DNA of 64,000 nucleotides from CAVSUZ01 sp963795415 (GCA_963795415.1 CAWCHQ010000001.1:1550001-1614000); one strand, 5' to 3'. Shown: positions 1-9,117, counted from the stretch's first letter. Notes: generated from the sequence alone by a model not told the origin. Numbers and translations are program-made.

Positions 1-537
1 TCTGTCATCTCCGCCATCCAGGGCGGGCCGCTCGGCGCCATCGCCGTCACCTTCGTCGAGTTCGCCGGGGCGGGTCAGGTCGAAACCGTCCTGCCCTGGA
101 CCATCCTGAAAGACGACGCAACCTCCCGCGCCTTTGCCCAAAAAATGCAGGATGCCCCCCGCTCCGCCTGGGGCCATACCGCCATCGGCGATGGCATCAC
201 CGCCGCGGAGCAGGAGCTCGCGACTGCCGAAGTGAAGGCAACCCGCCGGATCATCGACGTGGCCGGCGACGGCGCCAATAACTCCGGCCGCCCGGTTCAG
301 GACGCTCGGGACGAGGCGGCCAAGCAGGGCATCATCATCAATGGCCTCGCCATCGCTAACGAAAGCGACATCCCCTGGCTGCAGGCGCATACCCATCCGC
401 CGGGCGGGTTGGCTAATTACTACCGGCAGAACGTGACCGCCGGCGAAACCAGCTTCGTTCTTGAGGTCCACGACTACAAGACCTTCGGTGAAGCCGTCCT
501 GCGCAAGCTCGTCCAGGAAATCGCCTCAAACCGCTAA
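1..537 (+). CDS. DUF1194 (von Willebrand A-like) protein, 5' partial
   Basis: The reading frame is open from base 1, so the start lies outside the window; 178 codons are visible. The visible part has the look of the DUF1194 family, a von Willebrand factor A-type fold of unknown function in Alphaproteobacteria: a TILKDDATSRAFAQKM stretch, a GHTAIGDGI segment, and the strand RRIIDVAGDGANNSGR followed by IINGLAIAN, matching the alternating strand/helix order of such domains. The DGANN segment resembles the later metal-site loop of A domains. The gene converges on a small minus-strand gene, with a 112-bp palindromic element between their 3' ends. Family assignment is from recognition of the sequence; the biological role is unknown. 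Confidence 0.75.
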   Translation, partial: SVISAIQGGPLGAIAVTFVEFAGAGQVETVLPWTILKDDATSRAFAQKMQDAPRSAWGHTAIGDGITAAEQELATAEVKATRRIIDVAGDGANNSGRPVQDARDEAAKQGIIINGLAIANESDIPWLQAHTHPPGGLANYYRQNVTAGETSFVLEVHDYKTFGEAVLRKLVQEIASNR

Positions 538-663
538 CAATCCGCCACCTGTTCCGCCATTAAAGCCCCGCCGTTCCATTTCTCGTCATGGCCGGGCCGA
601 AGCCCCCGGTCTTGTCCCGGGGGTCGGACCCGGTCATCCACGGCGTCCGGCAAACAGCTAGGC

Positions 664-775
664 CTAGTATCCGATCGCAGAGAAGCATAAGTCGCGAAGC
701 GGGCACGCTTCGTCGCGTAAATCGGATACTCAGACAACAAGCGACGTATCGACTTTCAGAGAATGTCGATACTAG
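664..775. repeat. 112-bp double-hairpin dispersed repeat, copy 1
   Basis: First of three 112-bp copies (others at 45962 and 58577). The element begins CTAGTATC and ends GATACTAG, a perfect 8-bp terminal inverted repeat. Inside are two palindromes: AGTATCCGAT paired with ATCGGATACT about 45 bases later, and GTATCGAC paired with GTCGATAC around a short loop. It differs from copy 2 at about five positions. It sits between convergent genes ending at 537 and 772, and its right CTAG provides the TAG stop of the minus-strand gene. It could be a MITE or a REP-like transcription terminator. Confidence 0.85.
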
Positions 776-1050
776 CGCCTCCTCAGACGCCGCGCATTCG
801 CCCTGGCCCTCCGCCGCCATGGGCCTGTCAGCGCCGAGGCCGAGGGCGCACCTTTCGACCGCGCGAGCAGGCCGGCGGTCTCCCAGAACGCCGCACACTT
901 CTCTTCCACCATCCGCCGGTACTCGGCCGGAGAGCATGTACCACGGCTCATCATCAGGCCGCGGCGCGCCATCGTCTCCCACGAAGCAAGCGTCAGCTCC
1001 ATCATGCTGAAGCCGAATCCCGCCGACCGCTGACCCCTACGGCGCTTCAT
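772..1050 (-). CDS. conserved-looking small hypothetical protein
   Basis: A 92-residue arginine-rich protein starting at the internal ATG that gives MKRRRGQRSAGFGFSMMELT; an ATG eight codons upstream is also possible. The core (MMELTLASWETMARRGLMM, then CSPAEYRRMVEEKCAAF) is a plausible helical segment like phasin-type or other small helical proteins, but I do not recognise a family with certainty. The stop codon TAG is contributed by the end of the 112-bp repeat. It converges on the DUF1194 gene. Reasons to think it real: no competing ORF on the other strand looks better, and the helix-like amphipathic composition is sensible. Function unknown. Confidence 0.5.
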   Translation of the reverse strand: MKRRRGQRSAGFGFSMMELTLASWETMARRGLMMSRGTCSPAEYRRMVEEKCAAFWETAGLLARSKGAPSASALTGPWRRRARANARRLRRR

Positions 1051-1200
1051 GCCCGCCCCCTTCCTGCTGTTCACGCCTCGAAATTGGTGACACGAGCCCC
1101 AATGGACATCCCCGCATTTCGCGTGCCAAGTTCTGCCGGGCCGCCCAGCCGCAAATGCAGGGCAGCTCCCGAATAACCAACAACCGTCACGGGGACCGCG

Positions 1201-2874
1201 ATGTCGAGGAAAACGGAAGATGCCAATATTTCGCTCCTGAAAAAGGAGCTCGCCGACGGCCGGATCGACCGGCGTGAATTCCTTCGCTTCGCAACCCTGG
1301 TCGGAATGGCCGCTGCGGCCGCCTACGCCTTTGTCGGCGCCAAGTATCAGCCCGCCCTGGCGCAGGAAACCGCCATGCCGAAAGGCGGAACCCTCCGCCT
1401 CGGCACCCGCGTGAAATCCCTTACCGACCCCGCCACATATTCATGGGGCGGCTATGATTCCAATGTCACCCGTCAGGTCTGCGAGTACCTCACCCTTACC
1501 GACCACAATAATGTCACCCACCCGTACCTGCTTGAAAGCTGGCAGGCCAGCCCGGACCTGAAGACCTGGACTCTCAACGTCCGAAAGAATGTCAAATGGC
1601 ATAATGGCCAGGATTTCACCGCCGATGACGTCATGTGGAATCTCAAGCGCCTGACCGACCCCGCGATCGGCTCCTCCTTCATCGGCCTCATTCAGGATTT
1701 CATGCTCAAGCCGGTGCCCAACGGCACCGACAAGAACGGCAAACCCCAGACAAAGCTCGAATGGTGGGACGCCAACGCGATCGAAAAGATCGACGCCCAC
1801 ACCATCCGCCTGAACGGAAAAGTGCCCCAGGTCGCGATCCCGGAATACCTGTTCCACTATCCGGCGCTCATGCTCTACCCGGGCGATAAGGGTAAATTCG
1901 ACGTCGGTTCACAGGGCACCGGCGCCTTCACCATGACCGAGTATCAGATCGGTAAGATCGCGACGGTCCACGCGGCGAAGAATTACTGGGGCGACGGCCC
2001 GTATCTGGACGAAATCCAGTTCATCGACCTCGGCGACGATGCAGCAACCGGCATCTCCGCCATGGCCTCCCAGCAGGTGAACGGCCTGGTCGTCACCGAC
2101 CCCAGCCAGGCGCCCGCCTTGCAGGGCATGCCCTTCCTGCAGCTCCACAAAGTCGGCAGCGCACAGTGCGCGGTGCTCCGCTTCCACGTGGACCAGAAGC
2201 CCTGGACCGACCCAAGGGTCCGCATGGCCATGCGCCTCGGCCTGGACAATGCCAGCTTCATCGAGCTCGCCCTGCGCGGTCTCGGCACCTTGGGGCAGGA
2301 CTGCCACGTAGCGCAGGTTCTGCCCGACTACGGCAAGGTCCCGGATATCAAGCGCGATGTCGCCAAGGCGAAACAGCTCCTCGCCGAAGCCGGTTATCCT
2401 AACGGCCTCGACACTGAACTGGCGGTGCCTTCCGATACCGGCTGGATCATCGCCCAGTGTCAGGCCGCCGTCGAGCAATGGAAGGATATCGGCGCCAGGG
2501 TGAAGCTCAACGTCATGCCAGGTGCCGAGTATTGGAACGTCTGGACCAAGGTGCCCTTCGGCTGCACCATCTGGTACCACCGCCCGCTCGGGGTGATGCT
2601 GCTCAACCTCGCCTACCGCACCGGCGTCCCCTGGAACGAGAGCGGATATTCCAACCCGGATTTCGACAACATGCTCAATCAGGCCGGCGGCATTCTGGAA
2701 TCCGAAAAGCGTGCCGCGGTCATGCAGAAGTTGCAGGAAATCCTGCAGAACGACGGGCCGATGGCCCAGCCAGTGTTCGCCGAATCCTTCACCTTCATGG
2801 ACCAGAAGGTGAAGGGCTTCGAAATGCACCCCAGCAACTACGTCTTTGGCAACCGCATCGGCATGCAGACGTGA
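1201..2874 (+). CDS. ABC transporter substrate-binding protein, family 5 (peptide/opine type)
   Basis: A 557-residue periplasmic binding protein of the SBP_bac_5 family, which delivers peptides, opines or similar solutes to an ABC importer. The N-terminus has a charged stretch, then a twin-arginine motif (DRREFLRFATLVG) and an alanine-rich hydrophobic segment ending near QPALAQE, so Tat export is likely. Typical family features follow: GGTLRLGTR, the LAESWQ-like stretch LLESWQASPDLKTWT, and a KNVKWHNGQDFTADDV motif. It opens an operon with two permeases and a double ATPase; a 124-base gap with hairpins separates it from the first permease. The start at 1201 places the Tat motif about 23 residues in. 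The substrate cannot be read from sequence. Confidence 0.9.
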   Translation: MSRKTEDANISLLKKELADGRIDRREFLRFATLVGMAAAAAYAFVGAKYQPALAQETAMPKGGTLRLGTRVKSLTDPATYSWGGYDSNVTRQVCEYLTLTDHNNVTHPYLLESWQASPDLKTWTLNVRKNVKWHNGQDFTADDVMWNLKRLTDPAIGSSFIGLIQDFMLKPVPNGTDKNGKPQTKLEWWDANAIEKIDAHTIRLNGKVPQVAIPEYLFHYPALMLYPGDKGKFDVGSQGTGAFTMTEYQIGKIATVHAAKNYWGDGPYLDEIQFIDLGDDAATGISAMASQQVNGLVVTDPSQAPALQGMPFLQLHKVGSAQCAVLRFHVDQKPWTDPRVRMAMRLGLDNASFIELALRGLGTLGQDCHVAQVLPDYGKVPDIKRDVAKAKQLLAEAGYPNGLDTELAVPSDTGWIIAQCQAAVEQWKDIGARVKLNVMPGAEYWNVWTKVPFGCTIWYHRPLGVMLLNLAYRTGVPWNESGYSNPDFDNMLNQAGGILESEKRAAVMQKLQEILQNDGPMAQPVFAESFTFMDQKVKGFEMHPSNYVFGNRIGMQT

Positions 2875-2891
2875 CCGGGGCCACTTTAACA

Positions 2892-2952
2892 CTCCCCCTT
2901 CTCTTGCGGGAGGGGAAGCCGCTAAAACTCCCCCTCCGCTTGCGGGAGGGGG
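2892..2952. repeat. hairpin pair between binding-protein and permease genes
   Basis: Two adjacent C-tract/G-tract hairpins around the loop word CTTGCGGG. The second has a perfect 8-bp stem, CCCCCTCC at 2930-2937 with GGAGGGGG at 2945-2952. They lie between the stop of the binding-protein gene and the start of the first permease. Such repeats usually protect the upstream mRNA or attenuate downstream transcription, giving more binding protein than permease; that role is inferred. Confidence 0.6.
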
Positions 2953-2998
2953 TCGGGGGGAGGGGTCAAGACCCAGCCAACAAACCGAAGCGCCCCCT

Positions 2999-4006
2999 AT
3001 GCTCACCTTCCTGACACACCGCGTTTCGGCCCTGCTTCTGACGCTGGTCGCCGCCACCTTCCTGGTTTTCGCCGTCACCCAGTTCTCGCCTAGCAACGTC
3101 GCCCGCGAGACCCTCGGCGCCTATGCCCTGCAGGAGCAGGTGGACCTGCTGTACCAAAAGCTTCAGCTCAATGACCCGCTGGTCGTCCGCTATGCGCGCT
3201 GGCTCGGCGTCCTGCTGGGTTTCCACAAGGACCCGCTGGACAATCCTGATCTCGGCCTCAACGTCAACGAACCGCATGGCGGCCGATTTCTAGGCAATTT
3301 CGGCTACTCGACCCTCTTTCGCGTCCCCGTGGGCGAAGTCCTCTGGAACCGTCTGGGAAACACGGCGGTGCTGGCCGGTATCGCCTTTGCCATCATCGTG
3401 CCGCTCTCCATCCTGATCGGCGTGCTCGCCGGTATGCGGCCCGGCAGCCTTCTAGACCGCGCCCTCTCGGTCACTTCCGTCACCATGACGTCCATGCCGG
3501 AGTATGCCCTCGGGGTCATCCTGGCCGCGGTCTTCGCCGTCTGGCTTAAGGTCCTCCCAGGCACCTCGCCCTTATCCCGGGGCACCGCCTGGCCGTTGCC
3601 GACCCAGTTCGTCCTCCCCGTCCTGGTCCTGGTCCTCTACGATTCCGGCTACGTCGCCCGCATGGTCCGCGCCTCCATGATCGACGTCCTCAGCAAGCCC
3701 TTCATCCGCACCGCCACGCTGAAGGGCATGCCGCGCCGCCGCGTCATCCTGCGCCACGCCCTCCGCAACGCCATGATCGCGCCGTTCACCGTCATTCTAC
3801 TCCAGATCAACTGGCTCATCGGCGGCGTCGTCGTCACCGAGACCGTTTTCGCCTACCCCGGCTTCGGCCGGATGCTCCTGCAGGCCTCCCTGTTCGGCGA
3901 CATCGCCCTCATCGAGGCGGCCACCCTGATCGCCCTCATCCTCGCGATCTCCACGCAGCTTCTCAGCGATATCGGTTACTGGCTGCTCGATCCGCAGGTG
4001 CGCTGA
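2999..4006 (+). CDS. ABC transporter permease, DppB/OppB type
   Basis: Inner-membrane permease of 335 residues that pairs with the next gene to form the transport channel. I take the ATG giving MLTFLTHRVSALLLTLVAAT as start: it begins the typical first membrane segment, whereas the longer ORF (from 2846) runs back through the intergenic hairpins and the upstream gene. Further membrane segments include NTAVLAGIAFAIIVPLSIL. The ATPase-coupling loop is visible as FIRTATLKGMPRRRVILRHALRNA, the usual EAA-type loop, followed by the GGVVVTETVFAYPGFG motif of the family. Its stop overlaps the next start by one base (TGATG), indicating translational coupling. Confidence 0.92.
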   Translation: MLTFLTHRVSALLLTLVAATFLVFAVTQFSPSNVARETLGAYALQEQVDLLYQKLQLNDPLVVRYARWLGVLLGFHKDPLDNPDLGLNVNEPHGGRFLGNFGYSTLFRVPVGEVLWNRLGNTAVLAGIAFAIIVPLSILIGVLAGMRPGSLLDRALSVTSVTMTSMPEYALGVILAAVFAVWLKVLPGTSPLSRGTAWPLPTQFVLPVLVLVLYDSGYVARMVRASMIDVLSKPFIRTATLKGMPRRRVILRHALRNAMIAPFTVILLQINWLIGGVVVTETVFAYPGFGRMLLQASLFGDIALIEAATLIALILAISTQLLSDIGYWLLDPQVR

Positions 4007-4938
4007 TGCATCCAGGGCTAATGCACACCGAGCCGGTCCGCGCGCCATCCGATATAGCTGCCGGTGCCGGCCGCGGGCTCGACATCGACATCGCCGAGCC
4101 CGAAAGCCAGGCCCCGCCAAGTCTGCTCCGCCGTCTGCCTACTTCCGGCGTCGCCATGGCCGGCCTCGGGATCATCCTGTTCTGGGTGATCTTGGCATTG
4201 ATCACCCCGCTGCTGCCCCTCGCCTCCCCCACCGCCCAGGACTACAGGGCGATGGCCCATCCGGGCCCCTCCTGGCACCACCTGCTCGGAGTCGATTCGC
4301 TGGGCCGGGATACCCTGTCCCGGCTGCTCTGGGGCGCACGCGTGGTCCTCGCGCTCGCCCCGGTTTCGGTCATCGCTGCCTATACCGTCGGCTCGGCGAT
4401 GGGGCTGGTGGCCGGATACTATGGCCGATGGGCCGACGCGACCATCAGCCGCATCAGCGACGTCATCCTGTCCTTCCCCGTGGTGGTGCTCTACGTCGTG
4501 CTGATCGCCGCGGTCGGCGCCTCGGCCATCAACATCGTCGTGGCCGTGATACTCGCCTCCGCGCCGGGGATCTCCCGCATCGTCCGCAGCCTGACCATCC
4601 AGCTCGTCCGGCAGGACTTCGTCGCAGCCGCACGGCTGCGACGGGAATCGCCCCTGTTCATCATGGTCATGGAAGTGCTGCCGAACTGCCGCGGCCCGCT
4701 GATCACCGATTTCTGTCTGCGCCTCGGCTACACCATCATCATCATCGGTACCTTGGGCTTCCTCGGCCTCGGCATCCCCCCGCCCGCCCCCGACTGGGGC
4801 GGCATGGTTCAGCAGGCAACGCCAATGCTGACCGTCTATCCGGCGATGGCCCTGTTCCCCGTCTTCGCCCTCGTCTCCCTGGTCCTCGGATTCAACTTGC
4901 TGGCGGACGGCGTGAATGAACTCGCAAGAGCAGATTGA
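4006..4938 (+). CDS. ABC transporter permease, DppC/OppC type
   Basis: A 310-residue inner-membrane protein, second permease of the operon. A cytoplasmic N-terminal tail of about 50 residues precedes the first membrane helix (GLGIILFWVILALITPLL). The DppC hallmark HHLLGVDSLGRDTLSRLLWG is present after it, then the multi-helix core and a coupling loop at RQDFVAAARLRRESPLFIM. A second possible ATG lies five codons in. It overlaps the ATPase gene by 23 bases, so the set is surely co-transcribed. Typical family length is about 290-310, matching this. Confidence 0.92.
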   Translation: MHPGLMHTEPVRAPSDIAAGAGRGLDIDIAEPESQAPPSLLRRLPTSGVAMAGLGIILFWVILALITPLLPLASPTAQDYRAMAHPGPSWHHLLGVDSLGRDTLSRLLWGARVVLALAPVSVIAAYTVGSAMGLVAGYYGRWADATISRISDVILSFPVVVLYVVLIAAVGASAINIVVAVILASAPGISRIVRSLTIQLVRQDFVAAARLRRESPLFIMVMEVLPNCRGPLITDFCLRLGYTIIIIGTLGFLGLGIPPPAPDWGGMVQQATPMLTVYPAMALFPVFALVSLVLGFNLLADGVNELARAD

Positions 4939-6970
4939 GGCAGCAGTCCCCGCCGCGACAGCCCACCCGCAGGCTCTCCTCGAAATCCGCAACCTGCGTG
5001 TGGAATACCGCACCAGCCGCGGCAGGATGGTAGCCCTCCCGGACTTTTCGATCCGCCTGAACGAAGGCGAAAGCCTGGGCCTCGTCGGCAAATCCGGCTG
5101 CGGCAAGTCCACCCTGGCCATGGCCGTCATGCGCTATCTGGGTCCCGCCGGCGTCATCGCCAACGGCCAGATCATCTTCGAAGGCCGCGACATCGCCCAC
5201 GCCTCGGAGAACGAGCTCCAGCGCGTGCGCGGCACCCGCATGAGCATCGTCTATCAGGAACCCGCGACCGCCCTGAACCCCAGCATGACCATCGGCCGCC
5301 AGCTCATCGAGATCCCGATGCTGCATCAGGGCATGTCACAGGCGCAGGCTTACAAACGCGCCTCCGAGGTCCTGGCGGAAGTCCACATCCCGGACCCCCG
5401 GGCCTTCCTCGCCTCCTACCCCCACCAGCTCTCCGGCGGCCAGAAGCAGCGCGTCGTCATCGCCATGGCCCTGCTTGCGAACCCGGCGCTCCTCATCCTG
5501 GACGAACCGACCACCGGCCTGGATGTCACAGTGGAAGCCGCCGTGCTGGACCTCATCGACGAGATCCGCCGCAACCGCGGCACCTCGCTTCTCTACATCT
5601 CCCACAATCTCGGACTGATCGCCCGCGTCACCGACCGGGTCGGCGTGATGTATGCCGGCGAGTTGGTAGAAGACGCCCCGGTGCGGGACCTGTTCACCGA
5701 AGCCCGACACCCTTACACGCGCGGACTGCTCGGAGCCATTCCCCGCCCTGGGGCCGACAAACGCCAGGCCGCCCTGGCGCCGATTGCCGGCACGGTGCCC
5801 AGCCCCGGCGCGCCACGCCGCGGCTGCGGCTTCGCAAACCGCTGCGCCCTCGTTGTCCGAGGCCTGTGCGATGTCGCACCGGTGCCGCTCACGGATATCG
5901 GGATTGGCCACCAGGCGCGCTGCCTACGCTGGCAGGAGCACTTTACGCCACCCACCCCGGATATCCCGACCGTGGTCGACACGGCCGCCGCCGCCCCCGT
6001 CCTTGAGGCCGACGATCTGTCGCGCTTCTACCCCATGCGCCACGGCACCATCCGGGCGCTCGACGAACTGGGCCTGAGCGCCCGCCAGGGCGAGGTGCTC
6101 GCGGTGGTCGGCGAGTCCGGTTCCGGCAAGTCTACCTTCGCCCGCGTCCTGGCCGGCCTGGATGCCGCCACCGGGGGCAAATTGCGCTTCAAAAACCAGG
6201 ACATCGCCCAGCTCGCCGTGGACAAGCGCGATCCCGCCCAGGTCGCGGGCATCCAGATGGTGTTCCAGAACCCGGAAGGGACGCTCAACCCCTCCTTCCC
6301 GGTCGGCTGGCCCATCGGGCGCGCGCTCCGCAAGTTCGGCCTCGGCCGCCGCCGCGCCGAAATCAACTCCAAGGTCCAGGCCCTGCTGAGCCTCGTCCGG
6401 CTCCCGCCCTCCGCCCGTCACGCCCTGCCGCGTCAGCTCTCCGGCGGGCAGAAACAGCGCGTCGCCATCGCCCGCGCCTTCGCCGGCCGGCCCGAGATCC
6501 TGATCGCCGACGAGCCGACTTCCGCCCTCGACGTGTCAGTCCAGGCGGCCGTCGTGAACCTGCTGCTGCGCATCCAGGCCGAAAACGCCACCACGATGGT
6601 CTTCATCAGCCACGACCTCGGCCTGGTCCGCTACATCGCGGACCATGTCGTCGTGATGTATCTCGGCCGCGTCATGGAATCCGGCCCCACCCGGGCACTC
6701 TACGCCCCGCCCTTCCACCCGTACACCGAGGCCCTGCTGTCGGCCATACCGACCCTCGACCCTGCCGCCGACAAAAGCCGCATCGTCCTCAGCGGCGAAC
6801 TCCCAAGCCGCTTCACCCCCCCGAAAGGCTGCCGTTTCGCCACCCGCTGCCCGCGAAAGGTCGGTCGCATCTGCGATGTCGAGCCACCCCCGGCTCGGCA
6901 GGCTGGCGATGATCACGTGATCTTCTGCCATATTCCGCTGGACGTGCTGCGCAACCCGCCGCCGCTTTGA
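4916..6970 (+). CDS. fused double ATP-binding protein of peptide/opine ABC importer (DppD-DppF fusion)
   Basis: A 684-residue protein with two complete ABC ATPase domains in one chain, powering the importer encoded upstream. Domain 1: Walker A GKSGCGKST near residue 58, signature LSGGQKQR, Walker B LLILDEPTTGLD, and a C-terminal oligopeptide-transporter tail with the cysteine motif CGFANRC. Domain 2: Walker A GESGSGKST near residue 400, signature LSGGQKQR, Walker B ILIADEPTSALD, H-loop FISHDLG, and a matching tail CRFATRCPRKVGRIC. The paired Cys-rich tails are characteristic of DppD/DppF proteins. Fused forms resembling GsiA or YejF are common. It overlaps the preceding permease and is followed after 12 bases by a flavoenzyme gene. 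Confidence 0.93.
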   Translation: MNSQEQIEAAVPAATAHPQALLEIRNLRVEYRTSRGRMVALPDFSIRLNEGESLGLVGKSGCGKSTLAMAVMRYLGPAGVIANGQIIFEGRDIAHASENELQRVRGTRMSIVYQEPATALNPSMTIGRQLIEIPMLHQGMSQAQAYKRASEVLAEVHIPDPRAFLASYPHQLSGGQKQRVVIAMALLANPALLILDEPTTGLDVTVEAAVLDLIDEIRRNRGTSLLYISHNLGLIARVTDRVGVMYAGELVEDAPVRDLFTEARHPYTRGLLGAIPRPGADKRQAALAPIAGTVPSPGAPRRGCGFANRCALVVRGLCDVAPVPLTDIGIGHQARCLRWQEHFTPPTPDIPTVVDTAAAAPVLEADDLSRFYPMRHGTIRALDELGLSARQGEVLAVVGESGSGKSTFARVLAGLDAATGGKLRFKNQDIAQLAVDKRDPAQVAGIQMVFQNPEGTLNPSFPVGWPIGRALRKFGLGRRRAEINSKVQALLSLVRLPPSARHALPRQLSGGQKQRVAIARAFAGRPEILIADEPTSALDVSVQAAVVNLLLRIQAENATTMVFISHDLGLVRYIADHVVVMYLGRVMESGPTRALYAPPFHPYTEALLSAIPTLDPAADKSRIVLSGELPSRFTPPKGCRFATRCPRKVGRICDVEPPPARQAGDDHVIFCHIPLDVLRNPPPL

Positions 6971-6982
6971 CCAGGAAGGCCG

Positions 6983-9022
6983 ATGCCCCAGGATCCGTTG
7001 CTGCAGCCCCTGCAGATCAAGCATCTCACCCTGCGCAACCGGATCATGAGCACCTCGCACGAGCCGTTCTATTCCGAGGACGGCATGCCGAAGGACCGCT
7101 ACCGGCTGTACCACGTCGAAAAGGCTAAGGGCGGCATCGCCCTCACCATGACCGCGGGCTCCGCCATCGTCTCCCCCGACTGCCCGCCAGTGTTCGGCAA
7201 TCTCCTCGCCTACAAGGACGAAATCGTGCCCTGGATGCGCCGTATGGCGGATGAGTGCCACGAGCATGGCGCCGCCATCATGATTCAGATCACCCATCTC
7301 GGCCGGCGCACCGCCTGGAATAAGTCGGACTGGCTGCCGGTGGTCGCACCCTCCCCCGTCAGGGAACCGGCGCACCGCTCCTTCCCCAAGGAAGCCGAGG
7401 ACTGGGACATCGACCGCATCGTCCGCGACTACGGCGCTGCCGCCGCGCGTATGGAGGCTGGCGGTCTGGACGGTCTGGAGATCAATGCCTACGGCCACCT
7501 GCCCGATCAGTTCTTCTCCCCCGCCACCAACAAGCGCACCGACGAATATGGCGGCAGCCTCGATAACCGGCTGCGCTTCACCTTCCGCGTCCTCGATGAA
7601 ATCCGCCGCAGCACGGGACCGAAATTCCTCGTCGGGGTCCGCATGACCGCCGACGAAGACTGGGAAATCGGCCTTTCCCGTGAAGAAGGCGTGGAGATCG
7701 CGAACCGCCTCGCCGCGTCCGGCAAGGTCGATTTTCTCAACATTATACGCGGCCATATCGAGACCGACGCGGCCCTCGCCCGTGTCATCCCGATCCAGGG
7801 CACGCCCTCCGCACCGCATCTGGACTTCGCCGGCCAGGTTCGCGCCGCCACGAAATTCCCGGTCTTCCATGCCGCCCGCATCCAGGATGTCGCCACAGCC
7901 CGGCACGCCATCGCCAGCGGCAAGCTGGACATGGTGGGGATGACGCGGGCCCACATCGCCGAGCCGCATATCGTGCGCAAGATCGCCGCGGGGCGAGAGG
8001 ACGAGATCCGCCCCTGTGTCGGCGCCACCTACTGCCTGGACCGGATCTACGAGGGCAACGACGCCGTCTGCGTGCACAACCCGGCAACCGGCCGGGAAGC
8101 GACGTTGCCACACGTCGTCGCCCGCACCGCCGGGCCGCATAAGAAAATCGTTGTCGCCGGCGCCGGTCCCGCCGGACTGGAGGCCGCGCGCGTCGCCGCT
8201 GCCCGTGGCCACGCCGTCACCCTCTTCGAGGCCACCGAAAAACCCGGCGGCCAGATCCTGCTCGCCTGCCGCGTCGGCCGCCGCAAGGAGCTGATGGGCA
8301 TCATCGACTGGCGCATGCAGCGGCTGGAAGCCCAGCGCGTGGCAATGCGCTTCTCGACCTGGGCCGAGCAGAACGACGTGCTTGCCGAGGAGCCCGAAGT
8401 CATTTTCGTCGCCACCGGCGGACTGCCCAATACCGAGGTGCTGGAACACGGGAACGATCTCGTGGCCTCTACCTGGGACATTCTCTCAGGCGAGGTGAAG
8501 CCCGCCGGCCGGGTGATGATCTTCGACGACAACGGTGCCCACCCGGCCATGCAGACGGCGGAACTCTTGGCCGAGTCCGGCGTGGAGGTCGAGCTGGTGA
8601 CGCCGGAACGCTTCTTCGCCCCGGAAATGGGCGGCCTAAATCACGCCGCCTACGCCAAAATCTTCCTCCGCCACGGAGTGAAGATCACCATCAACACGCG
8701 GCTGGTTGCCGTCCGGCAGCAGGGCAACGCACTCGTGGTGACCCTCGGCTCCGACTACGGCAACGAGCGGTCCGAGCGGGAGGTGGACCATGTTGTCGTG
8801 GAACACGGCACCTTGCCGGTCACCGATCTCTACGACGCGCTAAAGCCGCTCTCGGTCAATCACGGGGAGATCGACCACACCGCCCTGCTTTCCGGCCGCC
8901 CGCAGGAGGTCGTTCGCAACAAGGACGGCAAATTCCGCCTCTTCCGAATTGGCGACGCGGTCGCCAGCCGCAACATCCACGCAGCGATCTACGACGCGCT
9001 GCGGCTTGCAAAGGACCTTTGA
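6983..9022 (+). CDS. NADH:flavin oxidoreductase, Old Yellow Enzyme/trimethylamine dehydrogenase-like, with C-terminal FAD/NAD domain
   Basis: A 679-residue enzyme with an N-terminal FMN-binding barrel (residues about 1-370, for example IQITHLGRRTAWN and DEYGGSLDNRLRF) and a C-terminal dinucleotide-binding part starting at VVAGAGPAGLEAARVAA near residue 390. Relatives include trimethylamine dehydrogenase, 2,4-dienoyl-CoA reductase and amine or betaine demethylases. The iron-sulfur cluster region near residue 345 reads CVGATYCLDR with a further Cys at about 363; the second of the four usual ligands is Ala. The gene follows the ABC operon by 12 bases, so it probably acts on the imported compound, perhaps an N-methylated amine or betaine; that is inference. 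Confidence 0.88.
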   Translation: MPQDPLLQPLQIKHLTLRNRIMSTSHEPFYSEDGMPKDRYRLYHVEKAKGGIALTMTAGSAIVSPDCPPVFGNLLAYKDEIVPWMRRMADECHEHGAAIMIQITHLGRRTAWNKSDWLPVVAPSPVREPAHRSFPKEAEDWDIDRIVRDYGAAAARMEAGGLDGLEINAYGHLPDQFFSPATNKRTDEYGGSLDNRLRFTFRVLDEIRRSTGPKFLVGVRMTADEDWEIGLSREEGVEIANRLAASGKVDFLNIIRGHIETDAALARVIPIQGTPSAPHLDFAGQVRAATKFPVFHAARIQDVATARHAIASGKLDMVGMTRAHIAEPHIVRKIAAGREDEIRPCVGATYCLDRIYEGNDAVCVHNPATGREATLPHVVARTAGPHKKIVVAGAGPAGLEAARVAAARGHAVTLFEATEKPGGQILLACRVGRRKELMGIIDWRMQRLEAQRVAMRFSTWAEQNDVLAEEPEVIFVATGGLPNTEVLEHGNDLVASTWDILSGEVKPAGRVMIFDDNGAHPAMQTAELLAESGVEVELVTPERFFAPEMGGLNHAAYAKIFLRHGVKITINTRLVAVRQQGNALVVTLGSDYGNERSEREVDHVVVEHGTLPVTDLYDALKPLSVNHGEIDHTALLSGRPQEVVRNKDGKFRLFRIGDAVASRNIHAAIYDALRLAKDL

Positions 9023-9035
9023 TACCAGCGGCAGC

Positions 9036-9052
9036 CCCCCGCCTCGCGGGGG
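9036..9052. terminator. GC-rich hairpin after the flavoenzyme operon
   Basis: CCCCCGC at 9036-9042 pairs perfectly with GCGGGGG at 9046-9052 around a CTC loop, 14 bases past the stop codon. There is no T tract, so termination efficiency is uncertain; it may instead be one of the C-tract/G-tract repeats seen elsewhere in the window. Confidence 0.45.
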
Positions 9053-9117
9053 TGTCCAAGCTCCCCCTCCCCTTGCGGGCACTAAAGGAGAGGTGAAAAT
9101 TCAAACGATTTGTGATA

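Noticed and set aside
1909..3096. A 395-codon minus-strand ORF across the binding protein and permease junction.
   Set aside because: Runs through two well-supported plus genes and the hairpin gap; composition shows His/Gly/Asp-rich shadow text.
6536..8449. A 637-codon minus-strand ORF across the flavoenzyme and ATPase genes.
   Set aside because: High GC antisense shadow; the plus-strand frames hold all conserved motifs.
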